64,000 nucleotides of DNA, taken from contig NC_086256.1 in NCBI RefSeq assembly GCF_021018805.1, positions 9,552,032-9,616,031 of the forward strand, in the 5' to 3' direction. Position 1 is the stretch's first letter, and the number at the start of each line of letters is the position of its first letter. This DNA comes from Prinia subflava. Its lineage: Eukaryota; Chordata; Aves; Passeriformes; Cisticolidae. Positions 39,420-52,747 of this stretch are shown here, one piece after another. The notes beneath the pieces are model-generated. The model saw only the letters and a list, made by a program, of their open reading frames with translations. It was not told where the DNA came from and did not search any database. The position numbers and the translations under genes are program-made.

Positions 39420-41130
39420 GGGAGGAAGATTAACTAATACCCATGAGCCCACGGTGGATGTAATTCAGGTATAGGTTTAGGAGCCAGGTTAATAGCAGGT
39501 ATGATTAGATTTTTATTGTGTCATTGCTTGGATTAGCGTTAGAGTACAGACAGCCTCAGGTCCTTGAGCTTATTTAAAGACCTTCATATTTTCCGTCAAC
39601 AGCTGTATGAAGTTAGGGAAAGGGAGGCCATGGGATTTCTCTTTCTCAGCTAGTTTATTTGTGCAGTGGTGAGGTTAATGTGGCAATATCCCATTCTTAG
39701 TAGAGAAGCTTTTTGGCTTTAACCATTGTATGTGCTCCCTTCAGATTTATGATTTTGACCCCAGCGTGGCATTATCACACTGTCAGTGGGAGTATGGAGC
39801 TGGTTAGAACCTCCAGCTCTTGGTGGTAATCTCTCTTAATTAGTTTACAGTTGAAACAATTGTCCGACTTCTTCCCTTTAAACAAGGGAAGTTTGCTCTA
39901 TCAGTGGTTGATTTCCCTGAGGGAGGAAATCCTGAGGGGGGTTATCAGGGAAAGAAAAGCTCTGGGCTCCACTTTCAAAGCAATGCCATGTATGAAGCAT
40001 GCATCAATCCTGTTAGTACTGCTTATTATTTCACAATGGCGTGTCAGGAATTACAGGCACAGACTTTTCTAAGGACTCTTGCAGACCTTTATACACTCTC
40101 ATCCTGAGTCAGGATTTTGTGGAATTATGTGCTAATAAAAGCTAATTTTACACATTAAATTGTATACTTTGAAATTGCTCTTTTAATTGCTGATCTTTCC
40201 CTGACTTCTCTACAGATCTCTTTTAGCCTTCTAATTGTCAGCTTTCTGCCAGAGAGCCTCATCATTAGGACTAAGATCTGCCATCAGTTAACACACAGAG
40301 CCTATAACTGGGACCAGCCCCCTCCTTTGCATGGGAGCACAGACAGTAATAGACACTATAGTGGCAGCACCAAAGGGAGTTTTACTGTGTATTTTAATGA
40401 CTTGTGCTTGATTACATTTGCTAGATTGAACCGAAGTTCATTTAGTAATTGGTATGATTCTTACAGGGCACACATTTGACATTCCTCCCTCATTAAAGAG
40501 CTCCAACAATGGCTGTTGCAACTTTCATCTCAAGGGTGACCCTCTCAGATACATATCCAGTCCTTTTCTTTTGATAAACCACCCAACCCGGCATTCATTA
40601 ACACTTAACCATCTGCAGCCAGCCCCTCCTAGTACCTTGTCTCTTGCTTTGATGATATAATTAAAAGCCTTCTGTATTATCTCCCTCGAAGCAATAAGTC
40701 TAGGTGTGTCAGCTCCTGCATTGTTTGTTATTTGATTCTCTCTGTATCAGCTGTTCTTGCAACGGGCTCATTTTTCATATGTTGTAAAGATTAGCTGATG
40801 GAGTGGGAGATCAGAGGCATGAGACGGGAGTGTGGCTCTCAATATTAGTAACCAGATGCTCATTTGAAATGGTGATGGGGTTTGCCGTTATCTGTTAGAT
40901 TATTTGGCTCCTTTGCTTTTACCTGAAGATAAACTGGTTTAAGCATTAGTCAATGAAAATGAGCATCATCTTTAGTGGCTTGTTATGATAGAGTGCTCTT
41001 ATCAGTGTGGTTTACTGTGGCTATTCTCTCCTTGAGCCTGGTTTACAGAAATCACGGCTTTGTTTATGCATGTGCCCAAACTTGCCTGTTTGACCTTTGA
41101 AGCTGTGATTATAATATTAATCTATGGCAC
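39420..41130. promoter_or_regulatory. Candidate conserved non-coding / enhancer-like block (intronic)
   Basis: This 1.7-kb block has few long homopolymers and repeated AT-rich homeodomain-type cores: TTAATTAG at 39836-39843, CTAATTGTCA at 40231-40240 and TAATTGG at 40446-40452. A GATA-type TTATCAG is at 40999-41005. A TGACCTTTGA nuclear-receptor/TCF-like site is at 41091-41100, followed by an ATAATATTAATC run. Clusters of this sort are typical of long vertebrate developmental enhancers lodged in introns of housekeeping genes. No sequence similarity has been tested, so the call is inference and the edges are soft. Confidence 0.3.
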
Positions 41131-43636
41131 TATTCTGTTGCAAATCACTTAGGTGGTCTGTATTTCAGAGGATTTCATTGTGGGACCTCCCTCTTGTCCA
41201 GCATGATGTTCCATTATTGTTAGTATATTCTACCCTGAAAGCTAACTCAGACTGGTATTTCAGTACATCTTGTTGTCTGGCTGCTTTTTGTGGAGTTTTT
41301 TTGGGGTGTGATGGAGGAGCTGGGGTAGCAGTGTGCTACTGTTTGTCCACTTGCACTGATTTTGTATAACTTTAAAACAAAGTTGCTTAGCTACAGAAAA
41401 ACAATGCTTGCATGCAGATGCAAACTTCAGCCCGCAAATCCTCAGTGTCCTGTGGTGTAGCTACGTAGCATTTATCCAGTTTGCAGGTAGGGCGACTGCA
41501 TGTGTCAGAGCCACACAGACACTGGCGACAGAACCAGCATTTACTGGGGAATTCCTGTTTTACACCATTGCTTGATGCCTAGCCCCTACAGCCTTCCTCT
41601 GCCTGGTGTTTAAAGGGAGTGTATAAAAGATCTTGAGTAGGAAGAGAAAAATCTGGCATTCTGGCACTAAAGAAATTTTGTCTTGTCACCTTCAGGTTAA
41701 GAATAGGAGTTTTTCCTCCCATTTTTGCCTTTCCTTCCTGTGTTCTATCTGTTTCTATATTTTTACATGTTTATTGCCTTGTTCCATTTATTTGTTAATT
41801 TCCCCAGTAAACTATTATATTCATTACATAAATACAAAGGAACCCTTCTCAGAGAAGATAGGAAATTTCTCCCTCTCATACATACACCAAATGTGGAAAC
41901 CATTCTCAGGATGCAGAGCAAGAGGGAATCTAATGACTTCCAACTGCAAGATCTCATTAAAATTAGTGGATTCCCTATCCTCTTTGCATAAGGAACATTG
42001 CTATTTGGGCTGCCTTCCACAGCAACATCTGGGCCACTGATAACATCAGTACTGGAGCATTGCTAGGTGAGCTCATGTTTTGTTAATGAAGTAATCTACT
42101 GAAAGTGCATATATCATTTTCTAGTACCTCATACTTCGCTGCAAAGTGTTGTACTACTATTATAGGAGTTTTCCTTTGCAAATAGGACTTAAAGAATTTT
42201 GTTATAGTCAAAAATATGCGTAGCTTGAATGGCATGCTTGAGAAATGCCACATAAGTCATGAAATGTTAAGACTTGAATACTTTGGTAGTTCAAGGCATT
42301 AATTGAGAAATGCACTGAAAAATGGCTTACTAGAACACCTGATGTTCTTGGTAGCTTTGGTGTTACTAAATATTTGGAGTGATAGTATTGGTTTACTATT
42401 TATGTGCATGCCCAGTTTATGAGGGATCGTTCTGCTGAGCTAGCTACATACTAAGGGTGGTCATGATCACAAACATCTGACTTTAGCATGTTCTGGAATA
42501 AGTAAACCAAGTTGGTTAGAGTACACTGATAAAATATGTTCATTCAAACTTAATTATGAAATCCAGACATCAAAGGAAGAAAAATGAAAACAGGGACAAT
42601 TTCAGGTGTGGATTGAAATTTCTCTCCTTAATAGCCTCTGACTGTGAGTGCAGTTATGGATGTCTTGAACAGCTCAGCGTAGTCCCTGACTGTTGTTGTG
42701 TTTTGTCTTTTTTAATCTGCAGGCTAAATATTCTCTTTGCTTTTCTGTTCCAAGAACTAGTGGCAAATGTTCAGACAGCCACAATGCTCTCAAATGAGGC
42801 CAGAGATTTGTGGAAGGGAAAGTAGTATTGGCCTAAAATATTTAGCTGGTTTCAGACAGGTTCCGAAAATGGTTTCCATTATCCAAGAATAGAGAAAGCA
42901 TAAAGAGAAGCAATAGAAGCAGTCAATGAGTCTGTATGATTTAAACTTTGTTCTTAAAATTTTGAAGCTACCAGGGGATTCCTGAGGTTCCAAAATATTA
43001 ACCTGACACTGCTCCGAAAGCAAAGACTTTCCTGTTTGGCTTATGATGAGTGGGAGTTTTACTCATATTTCCCACCTTACTGGGCTGGATAGCAAATGCT
43101 TTGTAATTGTGCTATGCCAATCCTTTGTAATGTGTAGTGTAGGAAAGGTGAGCAGACCCCATCTCCTTCCCCCTTCCCCCCCAGGAAGTGTTGGAGAAAA
43201 TACAGAAATGTTGTTGTGTTTGCTAGCAGAACATGCCCAACCTTGCATGTGTATTAAGGCAGGCACTTAGCCAGAAGCTTTGAATTATTGTACCCTGACA
43301 TTACCCACTGTAACTTTTAGCACTCTGGGCCCATTACTTTGGCTTCCTGCCCAGTAATGTGCAATTTCCACTTACATGAGAAGATGTAGCAGGAGTAATG
43401 ACTCCTTGGAGGAGGTGTTTTCTTTTGCAGCAAATCAGCCCAGGGCCAGCAGGTGTAAGTTTATAGACACAGCCCACTAATGGCAGCCTGAGCTCTTCTG
43501 TTCCAGCAATCCAACAGTAGATGGAAAGGAGCAGACCTTTGCACACTTGTCACTATCCCTGACCTCATTGCAAAGTGAAGTTCTTGTAAACAGCCATGCA
43601 AAAGCTCCATGATTTCCCTTTTTTATTCTTTTCCAG

Positions 43637-43726
43637 GCACCCCAGAATGCATATCAGAACAGGGCTGATGGATGCCCATCTCTACTGTCTGAAGAAATAT
43701 GTGGTAGACTTCCTGGTAGAAAACAG
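43637..43726 (+). CDS. EIF2B3: EIF2B3 internal coding exon, end of nucleotidyltransferase-like domain (human residues ~189-219)
   Basis: After the split Lys codon the frame reads [20 protein letters not shown] and then YVVDFLVEN, finishing with two bases of the next codon. [18 protein letters not shown] is a hallmark of eIF2B gamma and corresponds to the 'DxHxY' helix region near the end of the nucleotidyltransferase-like fold. The exon is 90 nt and both junctions are phase 2, so its removal would delete 30 codons without shifting the frame. The acceptor TTTTCCAG ends at 43636 behind a run of pyrimidines; the donor is GTAAGA at 43727. No defect is seen. Confidence 0.97.
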
Positions 43727-46459
43727 GTAAGAAACCAAGCAACACACAAGATATTAGCAGGCGTTTGCATTGGCATGTGGTTTACTTTTAAAGAGCTTTC
43801 AAAGGATTTTTTTTTCATTAAATTAGCTAGCATAAAATAAAAATGTTAAAGAAACCAGTTTTCAAAATATTCTAACTATACTAAAAGGAATGTCAGGCAT
43901 TATGTTTGAGTGTCTTATTAGGATCTTTTTGAAAAAACAAAACAAAAACCCCAGCATAAGTGAACACTAACATTTTTGTCTCTTTTATGCATCTGTTCTT
44001 TTTCTTATGTATCTCTTCTTTTTGGCTGCTCATTTTACCAGGGCTTTCCCATTGTTAGGCTTGTGAATACATTTCTGACCTTTGATTTCCCCCACCACAG
44101 TCTGTTTTGGTGTTTGCAATCACCTTCCCTCTGCCCCTTCACATCCACCACCACTGCAGGTGGGCTATCTCTGTAGCATCCTATGTTTTTAGCTTGTGAT
44201 ATTCCTCTGTCAAAACTCTGAGACCACCCACTGAGAGTAAGAAAAACATCCATTTATGGAAGTGGAGAAGGATCTTAGCTATAATATTTCATGAAACAGA
44301 CAAAAAAAAAAACAACCAAACCCTGTTTGTCTTTTAAAAACAAACAAATGAACACTCCCCCTCACAGTAAGTAGTTCAGTTTTGGAATGATGTCCTGTTC
44401 CTAGACTTTTTATAGCCCTCTCATGCCCATTACATACACTGAATGCTCACTGAGTTCTCAAGAGTTTTTCTTCCCTTTTAAGTAAGATAAAAGATACAGA
44501 GGCTAAGTGTTGTGTTCATAGTACATTTTCTTAGCAGATAAACTGACATGTGAAAAAACATTGAGGGTGGGAGATTTATGTTAGTCTTGACCATATACAA
44601 ATCTGGTGATACAGCTGGATACATGCTTGAAGGAGCTCTTCCAGAATAAGGGTCTGTGAGCGAATTAAAATTAAGTGGAAAATCTGTGTTAACCCCAAGG
44701 GCAATTTCATACCATGCATAAGAATACGGCTTATCCGACACTTTGACTGGTACACGGGGGCATTGTACAGGTTATTTTAGTTCCCTTCTTGTGTACAGAA
44801 ATGTGTGAAAGTTTCAGGAGCAGCAGATGCTTTAAACCTGGAATAAACCATTTATTTAGTGTATTTTGGAAAGTTGGTGAGGGTTTGAAATTCTCATGCT
44901 TCCTGTGGTAGCATGAAGCGGTGTTTACACCTTTCTTTTGTCATAATACAGCATGTAGGACTCATTTCTTGAAATCCTAGCACCTAGTTTTGCAGGGATT
45001 AGACATTTCTGGAATATTAGACATTTCACACATTCAGTTATTTTTCCCTGGTATTTCATTTGGTTTTGAATTTAGATCTGTGGGACAAGGATGGTCTTTG
45101 TCAGATACGTCACTCAGAGAGGCCTCGGAGTGTAAATAGCGGTAACTTCAGATTTCAAGGCTTTATGATATTTCAGTGGAAACTGGTGAGATCTTTGGCT
45201 TTGTCAGTCAGGATTTTACTTTGTATTAACCGAAGTCAGTAGAGTAAAATTCTTCTAGTTTCCCCCAGATCCCCATAGAACAAGTCCACTGATGTTTTGC
45301 AAGTATGACCGACTGGGGTTTTTTTTTGTTGTTTTCTATAACAAGGTCATTCTCTATTTTTTAGAGGTCTTTGCTGTTTTTTAGAGCTGTGCTACTTTTC
45401 TGTGACACTTCCATGACAAATAGATCATTACAGCAGCTAGGCAGCGTTTCCTAAGACCTGATAGCAACATCTGGCTTACTAATGGTAAATGACTGCTTCA
45501 TTCTCTTGATTACACAAATGCTACTTATTCAGTCAATTGAGAGAGTCAATTGCAAGTAATGTGCTTAACGGGCAAATCTGGGAAATGGGACTTTTGCCAT
45601 GAGGAATAACTTCAGCTTTCAAACTTCTGGCACTGGTGGGCATTTGCAGCTTGTTTTTCTTCTATGAGGAAGGGGAGGACAGTGCCTACCCAAAGATCTT
45701 TCCATGTTTGGCAGCAATATGCCAAGACTTTTGAAAGACTGGGGATTTTTTTTTGCCTCAAAAGTACTGACATCTACATAATTGTTTGGGTTTAAGGGTT
45801 CTTTTTAATACTTTGGTTTTTAGTCTACAGAGAACTTACAGTAAGATTTTGCCTCTCTGCAATTTTGCACCAGGACTGGAGAAGCTCAGATGCCTTGTTT
45901 AAGTTGTGCGTGTTTAAAACTAACAGCAGGGACTGAAGGGAACAGTGAAGCTCTTGTGTGGTGCCAGGAAGTACTGACACAGTGTACTTCCTCAATATTA
46001 CAATATTTACATTGTGTTAATATTTTAACAGCGGGGTTTGATGGCAGGCAGAACACCTTTTTTCATTGTTTGTAGCTCAGTGAAGCATTTACATTTTTTC
46101 AAATGTTTTTTTGACATACAAAAGTTGAAAAGATGTTGCCCGGCAGTAAAAAATTTAGATGCTACAAGTGGCTTTTGTAGAGGAAAATTATGATTATTTC
46201 CGGGTTGAAGTATTACATGAAAACCAATGTGATTATCTGTATGGGATCTGTTTCTTCTTCAGCGAATCCCAGCTTATCTGCAAAGATATGGCAAGAACAA
46301 ACTGTGCCTGAGTGAATCTAGTTTGTTTATAGCTATACCTGTAAGAGTAATTGGCATTCAGATTAATATATGTGTTGTAAGTAAAGTACAAATTCACAAG
46401 CAACTAATATGAAAACAGGGGAAAAAGAACATGAAATGACCTTTGTTCTGTCTATTTTT

Positions 46460-46508
46460 TATATATATATATATTATTTATATATACATACATATATATA
46501 ACATAATA
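46460..46508. repeat. AT-dinucleotide microsatellite with imperfect flank
   Basis: A (TA)n tract of about ten units runs into further TATATA/CATA blocks. It is low-complexity intronic sequence. Confidence 0.9.
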
Positions 46509-47789
46509 TCTTTCTTTAGGATTTGGAACAACTATGTTGTGTGGCAGCTTTAGAAAAAGGCTGAGTATTCAGCTCCAAGACTAAGTCGTGATACCAATGG
46601 TTTTTTCATCAGCTTTATCACTGTCTTGCTTGGTGGTGCTAGACACATCCTTTGATTTTTCTATGCACTTGTTTCCTCTTCTGGGTGGGATTGTTTGGAA
46701 AATAGTCAGTATTTGTTTGGCAGCAGTAAGATTCTATGATGAGGGATGTTAGGAGAGGTCAAAATACTGTTTGGTAGACTGTAACTCAGTTTGTAGTCCT
46801 TTAATACATTTTTATGAACTATTTTAAAAGGCCTGAATTTAGGATTATCCTGCCTGAAGTTTTATTGCACTATAGCAAATCAAATTCTTGAGATTTAAAA
46901 GGCAGAACTTGCTAGTGCCTTTGAATAAAAGTTAGAGGAAATATTCTGCTTATTAGAACACCCTCAAATATGTATGTCCAGACAAAAATAAAAAATACCA
47001 TGCCTCTAATGTAATTTAAACCTGGGGAATTTATTTTTCGGGAATGAAACTGCTTTTTCTTTCCTCTCCTAGAGGGAAAAAATGCATTTTGGCAGTTAAA
47101 TCTCCATCTATCACTCATCCACTAGTTCTGCACTGGATCCTAGTGAAATCAAGTGTGCAAGGGTCCTACCATGTCCAGATCTACCAAGCTCAAATGGTTG
47201 TGGTTCCATGCTGGCTTGGGCAACAACTGAAGAAATTCTTGCCCATAGCAGTTTATTTCCTGCAGCTGGGATTTGTTCCTTCTCCTCTTTCCGTTCTTCT
47301 GCTTCAGCAGGGTAGGTTCATTAAAAAGTGCTCATTAATTAGCTGCAGTACACTGGCGGCCTCTGCACAGGGGTGCCAGTACAAGATTTGGGAGCGCTGC
47401 CCTCAGATGAATGTCTCCATCCCTGCATCTGCAGCAGATACCCAACACTGATGACTTCTGGGTCTGCCCATGTGAGATTCACAAGAGGTCCCAAACCATA
47501 CCCTGCTGCCATCTGGATTTATCCTGTCTGAGCAGGAGCTGTGACCTCAATGTGAAACAGCTCTTGTATGGGCTGAATTTTCTTCTGGTGGTACCTGACC
47601 TTGGAGTTTATTTTTAGCAGAGGCTTTTAATTCTTCAGCAGGTTCCTTTCTTCCTCAGTGAAATTAGAGTTGCTGAGGTTGATCTTGGTAGAGCGTGTGG
47701 AGTTGTATCACACCTCCGTATGAGAGGGAAATCAGTTAAAAAGATGAGCCCTTTGTATTTAGGTGAGAGCTTTCCTCTCCTCAGCATTT

Positions 47790-48290
47790 CCTCCTTCAGA
47801 GCAAAGCCAGCCCGGGGATCCCGTAGGTGCCGTGCTTTGTGGCATGGGAAGACAGGCAAGCACAGGCTGTGCGTGCTGCTGGAGCTGCTCTGCCAGCACA
47901 GGGCAGGGATACTTGAAGGTGAACACCTGCACCACATGATGAACTGCACAATATTGCTTTTCTTAAAGCGATCGTTCACACGCTGAGCCAGCAGCGAGGC
48001 AGAAGCAGAGGCTGTAGCTGGCTGGGGGCACGGCTCCACCCCACAGCTGGCGGGCCTCACACCCCTGGGGCCCTGGAGTGGCAGCCAGCACAGTAGCCAG
48101 TCCCTTTTTTGGCACTCTCCTGAGTGCTAGGTTGGAATCCTGCCTCGCTGCTGCATTCGGAGCAGATGGAAGAAGAGAGTCCTTATTCCCTTTTTCCCCC
48201 ATGAAGTTCAGTTGTAGCAGGGGGCAGGATGTGGGCCTGTGCCGTGTGAGCCCCGCGTGTTGCACAGACACGCGCTGGTATTTCTTTGCT
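47790..48290. other. GC- and CpG-richer intronic block
   Basis: This block of about 500 bp is visibly GC-richer than the flanks and keeps roughly seventeen CpGs by my count, including GCGATCG-type and CCCGCG/ACGCGC clusters near 47970 and 48253-48275. Open frames occur on both strands (for example 47635-48060 on the minus strand), but their translations resemble no family I know. It might be a small CpG island, an old exon or pseudogene, or just a local compositional shift. I cannot separate these. Confidence 0.35.
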
Positions 48291-49225
48291 GTGTGCTGAC
48301 AGTTGGCTTGCTAACAATCCCAGCAAAGCTGCTACCAGGAGAAATGTGATCAAAGGGAAATTGCATGGTAGCTTGTGTTCTGCTTTTCCTGAAAATTTCT
48401 AAAGCTTTGGCTTGGTGAAGTAAGATACATAATTTAGACGAAGGCAGAAGGGAGATAGATAATAGAGCAACCCCTTTCATTGGAAAATTCAAACTTGCTT
48501 TGGAAATTTAATTCTTGAAGATATGTCTCTGTATATCCTGTGAATATGCTTAAGAACATGCATAATATGCATTTATAATATATGTGTACATGAATAGCAT
48601 TTTGCCCAAAGTCAGTTGTGCAGGTACAAATGGCAGCATTTGTTATATTTGTTAGATTCTTACTATGCTCGCAGCTGAAACCTGTGGGCATATGGAGACT
48701 GCTGTTTTCACCCCTCATTGAGGTAGACAAGAAAGTCCAGAGCCAGATCAAGGCTGCCTAAAGTAAAGCAGTATGTGGTCCTAATCAATAAGGTCTCCAA
48801 AATAATTTTTCTCAAATTTCACCAGTGCAGAGCTTGTCAGGAATATCCTAATCAAACCTTAGTTACAGGTTGAGCATACAAAAAGCCACATTTAAAAATA
48901 CTAACTTTGTAAATTATAGCACTTGCCAATTAATAAGTGCCACAGCTGAGGCTCCCTGTGCAACATTTTGCTTTTGTTTTTCCCACATAGTATGGTGCAG
49001 CCTCAGTTACTTGACTTTATACCTTGTTTGGGGTTTTTTTCCCCCATCTGTGACCATTGCATCATTAATTGTCTGAGATGTTTACTGAAGGAGATACTGT
49101 TCAGTGTTGTACAAAATTTCTGTAATTCAGGTGAAGGCTACCAGCCTTAGTCCCTATTTCATGTTCTGAAGATAAGTTAAATACTTTGTTTTGGAAAGGT
49201 AAAAGTAAATATGTTCCACTTGGTG

Positions 49226-49340
49226 CTCATCACTGATTCTGTAATGCCCATTAACTATCTTTTCAGCACCTCTGTTAGTGAAGCAGTGGTTTTCTCCCTT
49301 TTGAAAGTGGGAAACCAGGGTACACAAGAGCTGAGGTTTG
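49226..49340 (-). mobile_element. Probable MIR-like (amniote) SINE relic
   Basis: The + strand reads 'ttctgtaatgcccattaac', 'tcagcacctctgttagtgaa', 'ttctcccttttgaaagtggg' and 'aaaccagggtacacaagag'. This follows the reverse-complement MIR order of tail, TCACAACNCCTCTGTGAGG, ATTCTCCCATTTT and GGGAAACTGAGGCACAGAG. It is more diverged than the copies near 14.5 and 29.4 kb, so both edges and the family name are tentative. Confidence 0.55.
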
Positions 49341-52300
49341 AAGCATCTTTGTCTTAAGTATGCCATTTTTCAATTCGTAATGTTATACAGGGAGCTCATA
49401 ATGTTGAAAACATCTTTTCCATTGATGATTGTTGTTGCAGGATGATAAGCAATGCCAACCTGCAGAAATTAGATTTATGTTCTGCATTCAGTACCATCCA
49501 TAAAATCATCTGACTGAAGGGAATTACAAAAAAAAAAAGAAAATTAAAAAATCAATTCTTCAGGCATCATTCATTTTCCTTACATCTTAGCAGTTCTTTC
49601 CTCCTCTTGCAGCCTTCTGCCTTGTACATTTAACACACATGTTCTAACAAATGAGGCAGTCATTCTTCTGCCTCATTACACAAAGGTGATTGATCCCCCA
49701 GGCATAGTCCATCTTTGCATTGGGTGAAGAGGAGATTAAGACTGGGGAGAGAAGAAAAGTAGGTGTGTTTTTAAGAGTTATATCATAATGTGAACACACA
49801 AGGTTGTAATTGAGGTATAAGCAACATGCTTCTAGCTTTTCTTGATTGCTCAAACTGTTACCATGATATTCTTAAGGTGTGTATATATATTTATGTACAT
49901 GACACTTCTAGAATTAATCAGTGAGTCTACTGTGACACATGCTAATGGAGTAGCTGTTATCAGCATAGATTTATCACTCTTCAGGTCAGCCACCAGAAGG
50001 AGATGGGATGCTCTGAACTTCAAAGAATATCCATCTCAGCATTTATAACCTTGGCCTGGAGCATACTCTGTTTCTCTGTGGAACAGTGCATGAGTATTTC
50101 AATTACCTTGCAGAGAAGAGACAATGGAGCATGCCCAAGGTAGAGGTACTTCTACCTTTTAGAAGTAAAAAACCCTAAAACAAGCAGGTCTCTTCCCAGC
50201 ATGTGCAAAGAGTGTTTTTTCAGACTTAGCCTGATGTAATATGGGCACTTTTCCTGTTTACAAATGGAATGCCCAGATGAAAAGACAACCCTCCACTGTG
50301 CCAAATTCTAAGCATGGAAGTGCAAGAACTTTTCAGCAGAACAGATGAAATATTTTTAGCATGGTCAAAACAAAGGGGTTTTTCCGTAATTTCGTTCTTG
50401 GAAATAGCTGAGACATTTTTGATGACGCTGTCCAAAAAAATAATCAACTTGAGGGAAACACCTGGCATGGGTAATTTCAGCCAAAACAGTTACACTTTGG
50501 CAAATTTACAAACAGATGAAGACAGGAACTTAAACCAGAAAATTCTGGGCAATTTTTCTTTAGGCACCCTAGTTGCACCACCTCTGAACATTGGTCATTT
50601 CAGATTTGGTGAAGGCAGATGCCACCGTGTGTTTGCTCAGATGTTGTGGGTTCTCTGTTCTCCACCTGAGTGTCACATGCACTTTGTGACATAAGATCTT
50701 CAGACTTCATTTCTAAAGACTGTACATGTATATGTAAAACAAAATTGACAATGTATTATATCTTATATATAGGACAATCTTATATATTGGGACATTTCAC
50801 ATGCATTTTGCTTCACTTTTGTGGTGTCCTTCCCCCTTTTCCTCCCACCCCTCTTCGTCCTAAAACCAGGTAAAATTTTACTGTGTTCGGTAATGTGTTT
50901 TGCAAATCACCATTTTGTCCAGAATCTAGTCCTTCTGAAGTTTTGGATGTAGAAAAAGCCACAGTTTCCCTGGTACAGTCACCTGGGAAGTGGGCAGCTC
51001 TTCCTGTGGCCAGAAGGATCATGTGTGGTACTGGAAAGGCACGAATGATAAACAGCAGTACTGTGCTCACTTCAAAAGGTCTGAGTTAGCAATTCACAGT
51101 GCCTTATCCTGGGAATGCTGAGTGCTAACATCTTGCCTGCCGCCAGGGAAGTCCACTTTCCCTAGGGAGCCCTGCTCAGGGTGCACCGTGTGAGAGTCTG
51201 AGCTGTAGCTAAGAAAACAAATCAGCTTTCTGCAGTTCTTCCAGAGCTGGAGAGCTGCCTGCCAGAATTTGCCAGTAGAGAAACTCTTTTCTGAACTGAG
51301 CAAATTTGCAGTAAACTTTATAGCCAAAGTCAGTATGATTTGTTTACAAAGTTAAACACTGGAATTTGGGTTGGTATTTTTTTTTAACTGCTGAAATAAA
51401 TAAGAGCAAATTGTGTGAGGTCATAGTGCTCTGCCTTTCCAAACTGCATCAGCTGCACTCCCAGAGCACACTTCTTTGCTCAGCTCCCCTCTGCTGTGTC
51501 CAGAGAGCCTCTGCTGGGCCAGCACCAAGAGGGGAGAGGAAAGTTTGCTGTCTCAGTATTGGGAGATCTGTGGCCATGGAAAGAGCTGCAGCAGAGCCAC
51601 CCTTCTCCTCCCTCAATAAAGGGCAGGGCAGTGTGAGATCTGTGGAAACTGGAGGTGCGAGTGGCTGTTTCTGGAGCTCCTGCTTGGATGGCTGTGTGCT
51701 ATGCTGTACACAAAGGCCCCTGCAGGTTTATATTAAGGTGCTGCCCAGACTAAACCAGTGCATTTTTTCTTTTTCCCCTCTAAATGCCTTTTTATCATTC
51801 AGGCTGTCACCTGTGTTTCCTGGCAAGGGCTGCTGGCTGGGGGAGGTCTGGCAGAGCTGAACACCCAGCTTTGGTGGTCTTTGTGTGGCTGCCTGAAAGA
51901 TGGCTTAAAACAGAACCTACTCTGTGAATACCTGCAAGTTAACATGTGTCAGCCGTGTGGCTGGAAGGTTTCTCCTTTGCTGTAAAGAGAGATTTTATAA
52001 TGAATACTTTCCTTGTGATTAAAATAGATAAATAAACAAATAGCTCCTACAGGAAGTATACTGTGTGAAGTCAGGGCAAATAGATTGTAGCTTTTCAAAC
52101 AAGAAGGAGAAAAACACCCCACAATCAACCCAACCCAGGGTCCTCCTTCTCCTTAGTGCATTTCATCTATTACAATTTGAAATGGCAATTTATCTTTCCC
52201 ATTTCCTCTCCTTGTCAAACATATCCAGCTGTTGGAGCTTTCTCTGTTCCTTACTAGAAATGCCAGAAGTGAAAATTTGCTGATATTCTCCTCCTCCAGG

Positions 52301-52747
52301 GTGTCATTACTATTACCATCTTTCCATGGTACCAATCAAGCTTACCCCTGAATCCTCAGGGGGAAAAGCCCTAATGATCCAAACTAGATTTAGCACATTA
52401 TGATTTTCAGCAAATGCCTTCTGTAAGAAGTACAATTCCTTTTCGTATTGGCAGACTACTTGAGAGTAGACATAGCTTTGGATATGTTGAATTGGAGTTG
52501 ACCAACTTCATCAATAACTGCAAACCTTTTTGTGAGATCATGATACTCCATAGTGGCCACGTGCCTGACATACCAAAGTGTGCTTGCTCACAGCACAGTA
52601 TTCTGTGCACCCAAGCTGCCCTTTTCTAAGGTAAATGTTAAAATGTGTTAATTTTGTTCTCTTAATGTGACTTACAGCATCATATTAAGACCCTTTGGAT
52701 TCTGTAAAAAACGTGAATTTAGGGAGGCCATGAAAGACGTCATTCAA

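Noticed and set aside
44470..44550. Possible further MIR-like relic ('cccttttaagtaagataaaa', 'gatacagaggctaagtg')
   Set aside because: Only one block of the expected series is convincing; too weak to annotate without a profile search.
47635..48060. 141-codon minus-strand open frame
   Set aside because: No family resemblance and it lies antisense in an intron. I kept only the compositional anomaly as a finding.
48125..48145. 'ggttggaatcctgcc' resembling a tRNA B-box
   Set aside because: No A-box, acceptor stem or anticodon arm at the right spacing.
51366..51860. 164-codon plus-strand open frame
   Set aside because: Low-complexity Cys/Leu/Ser-rich translation in a GC-richer intronic patch, with no recognised domain and no splice support.
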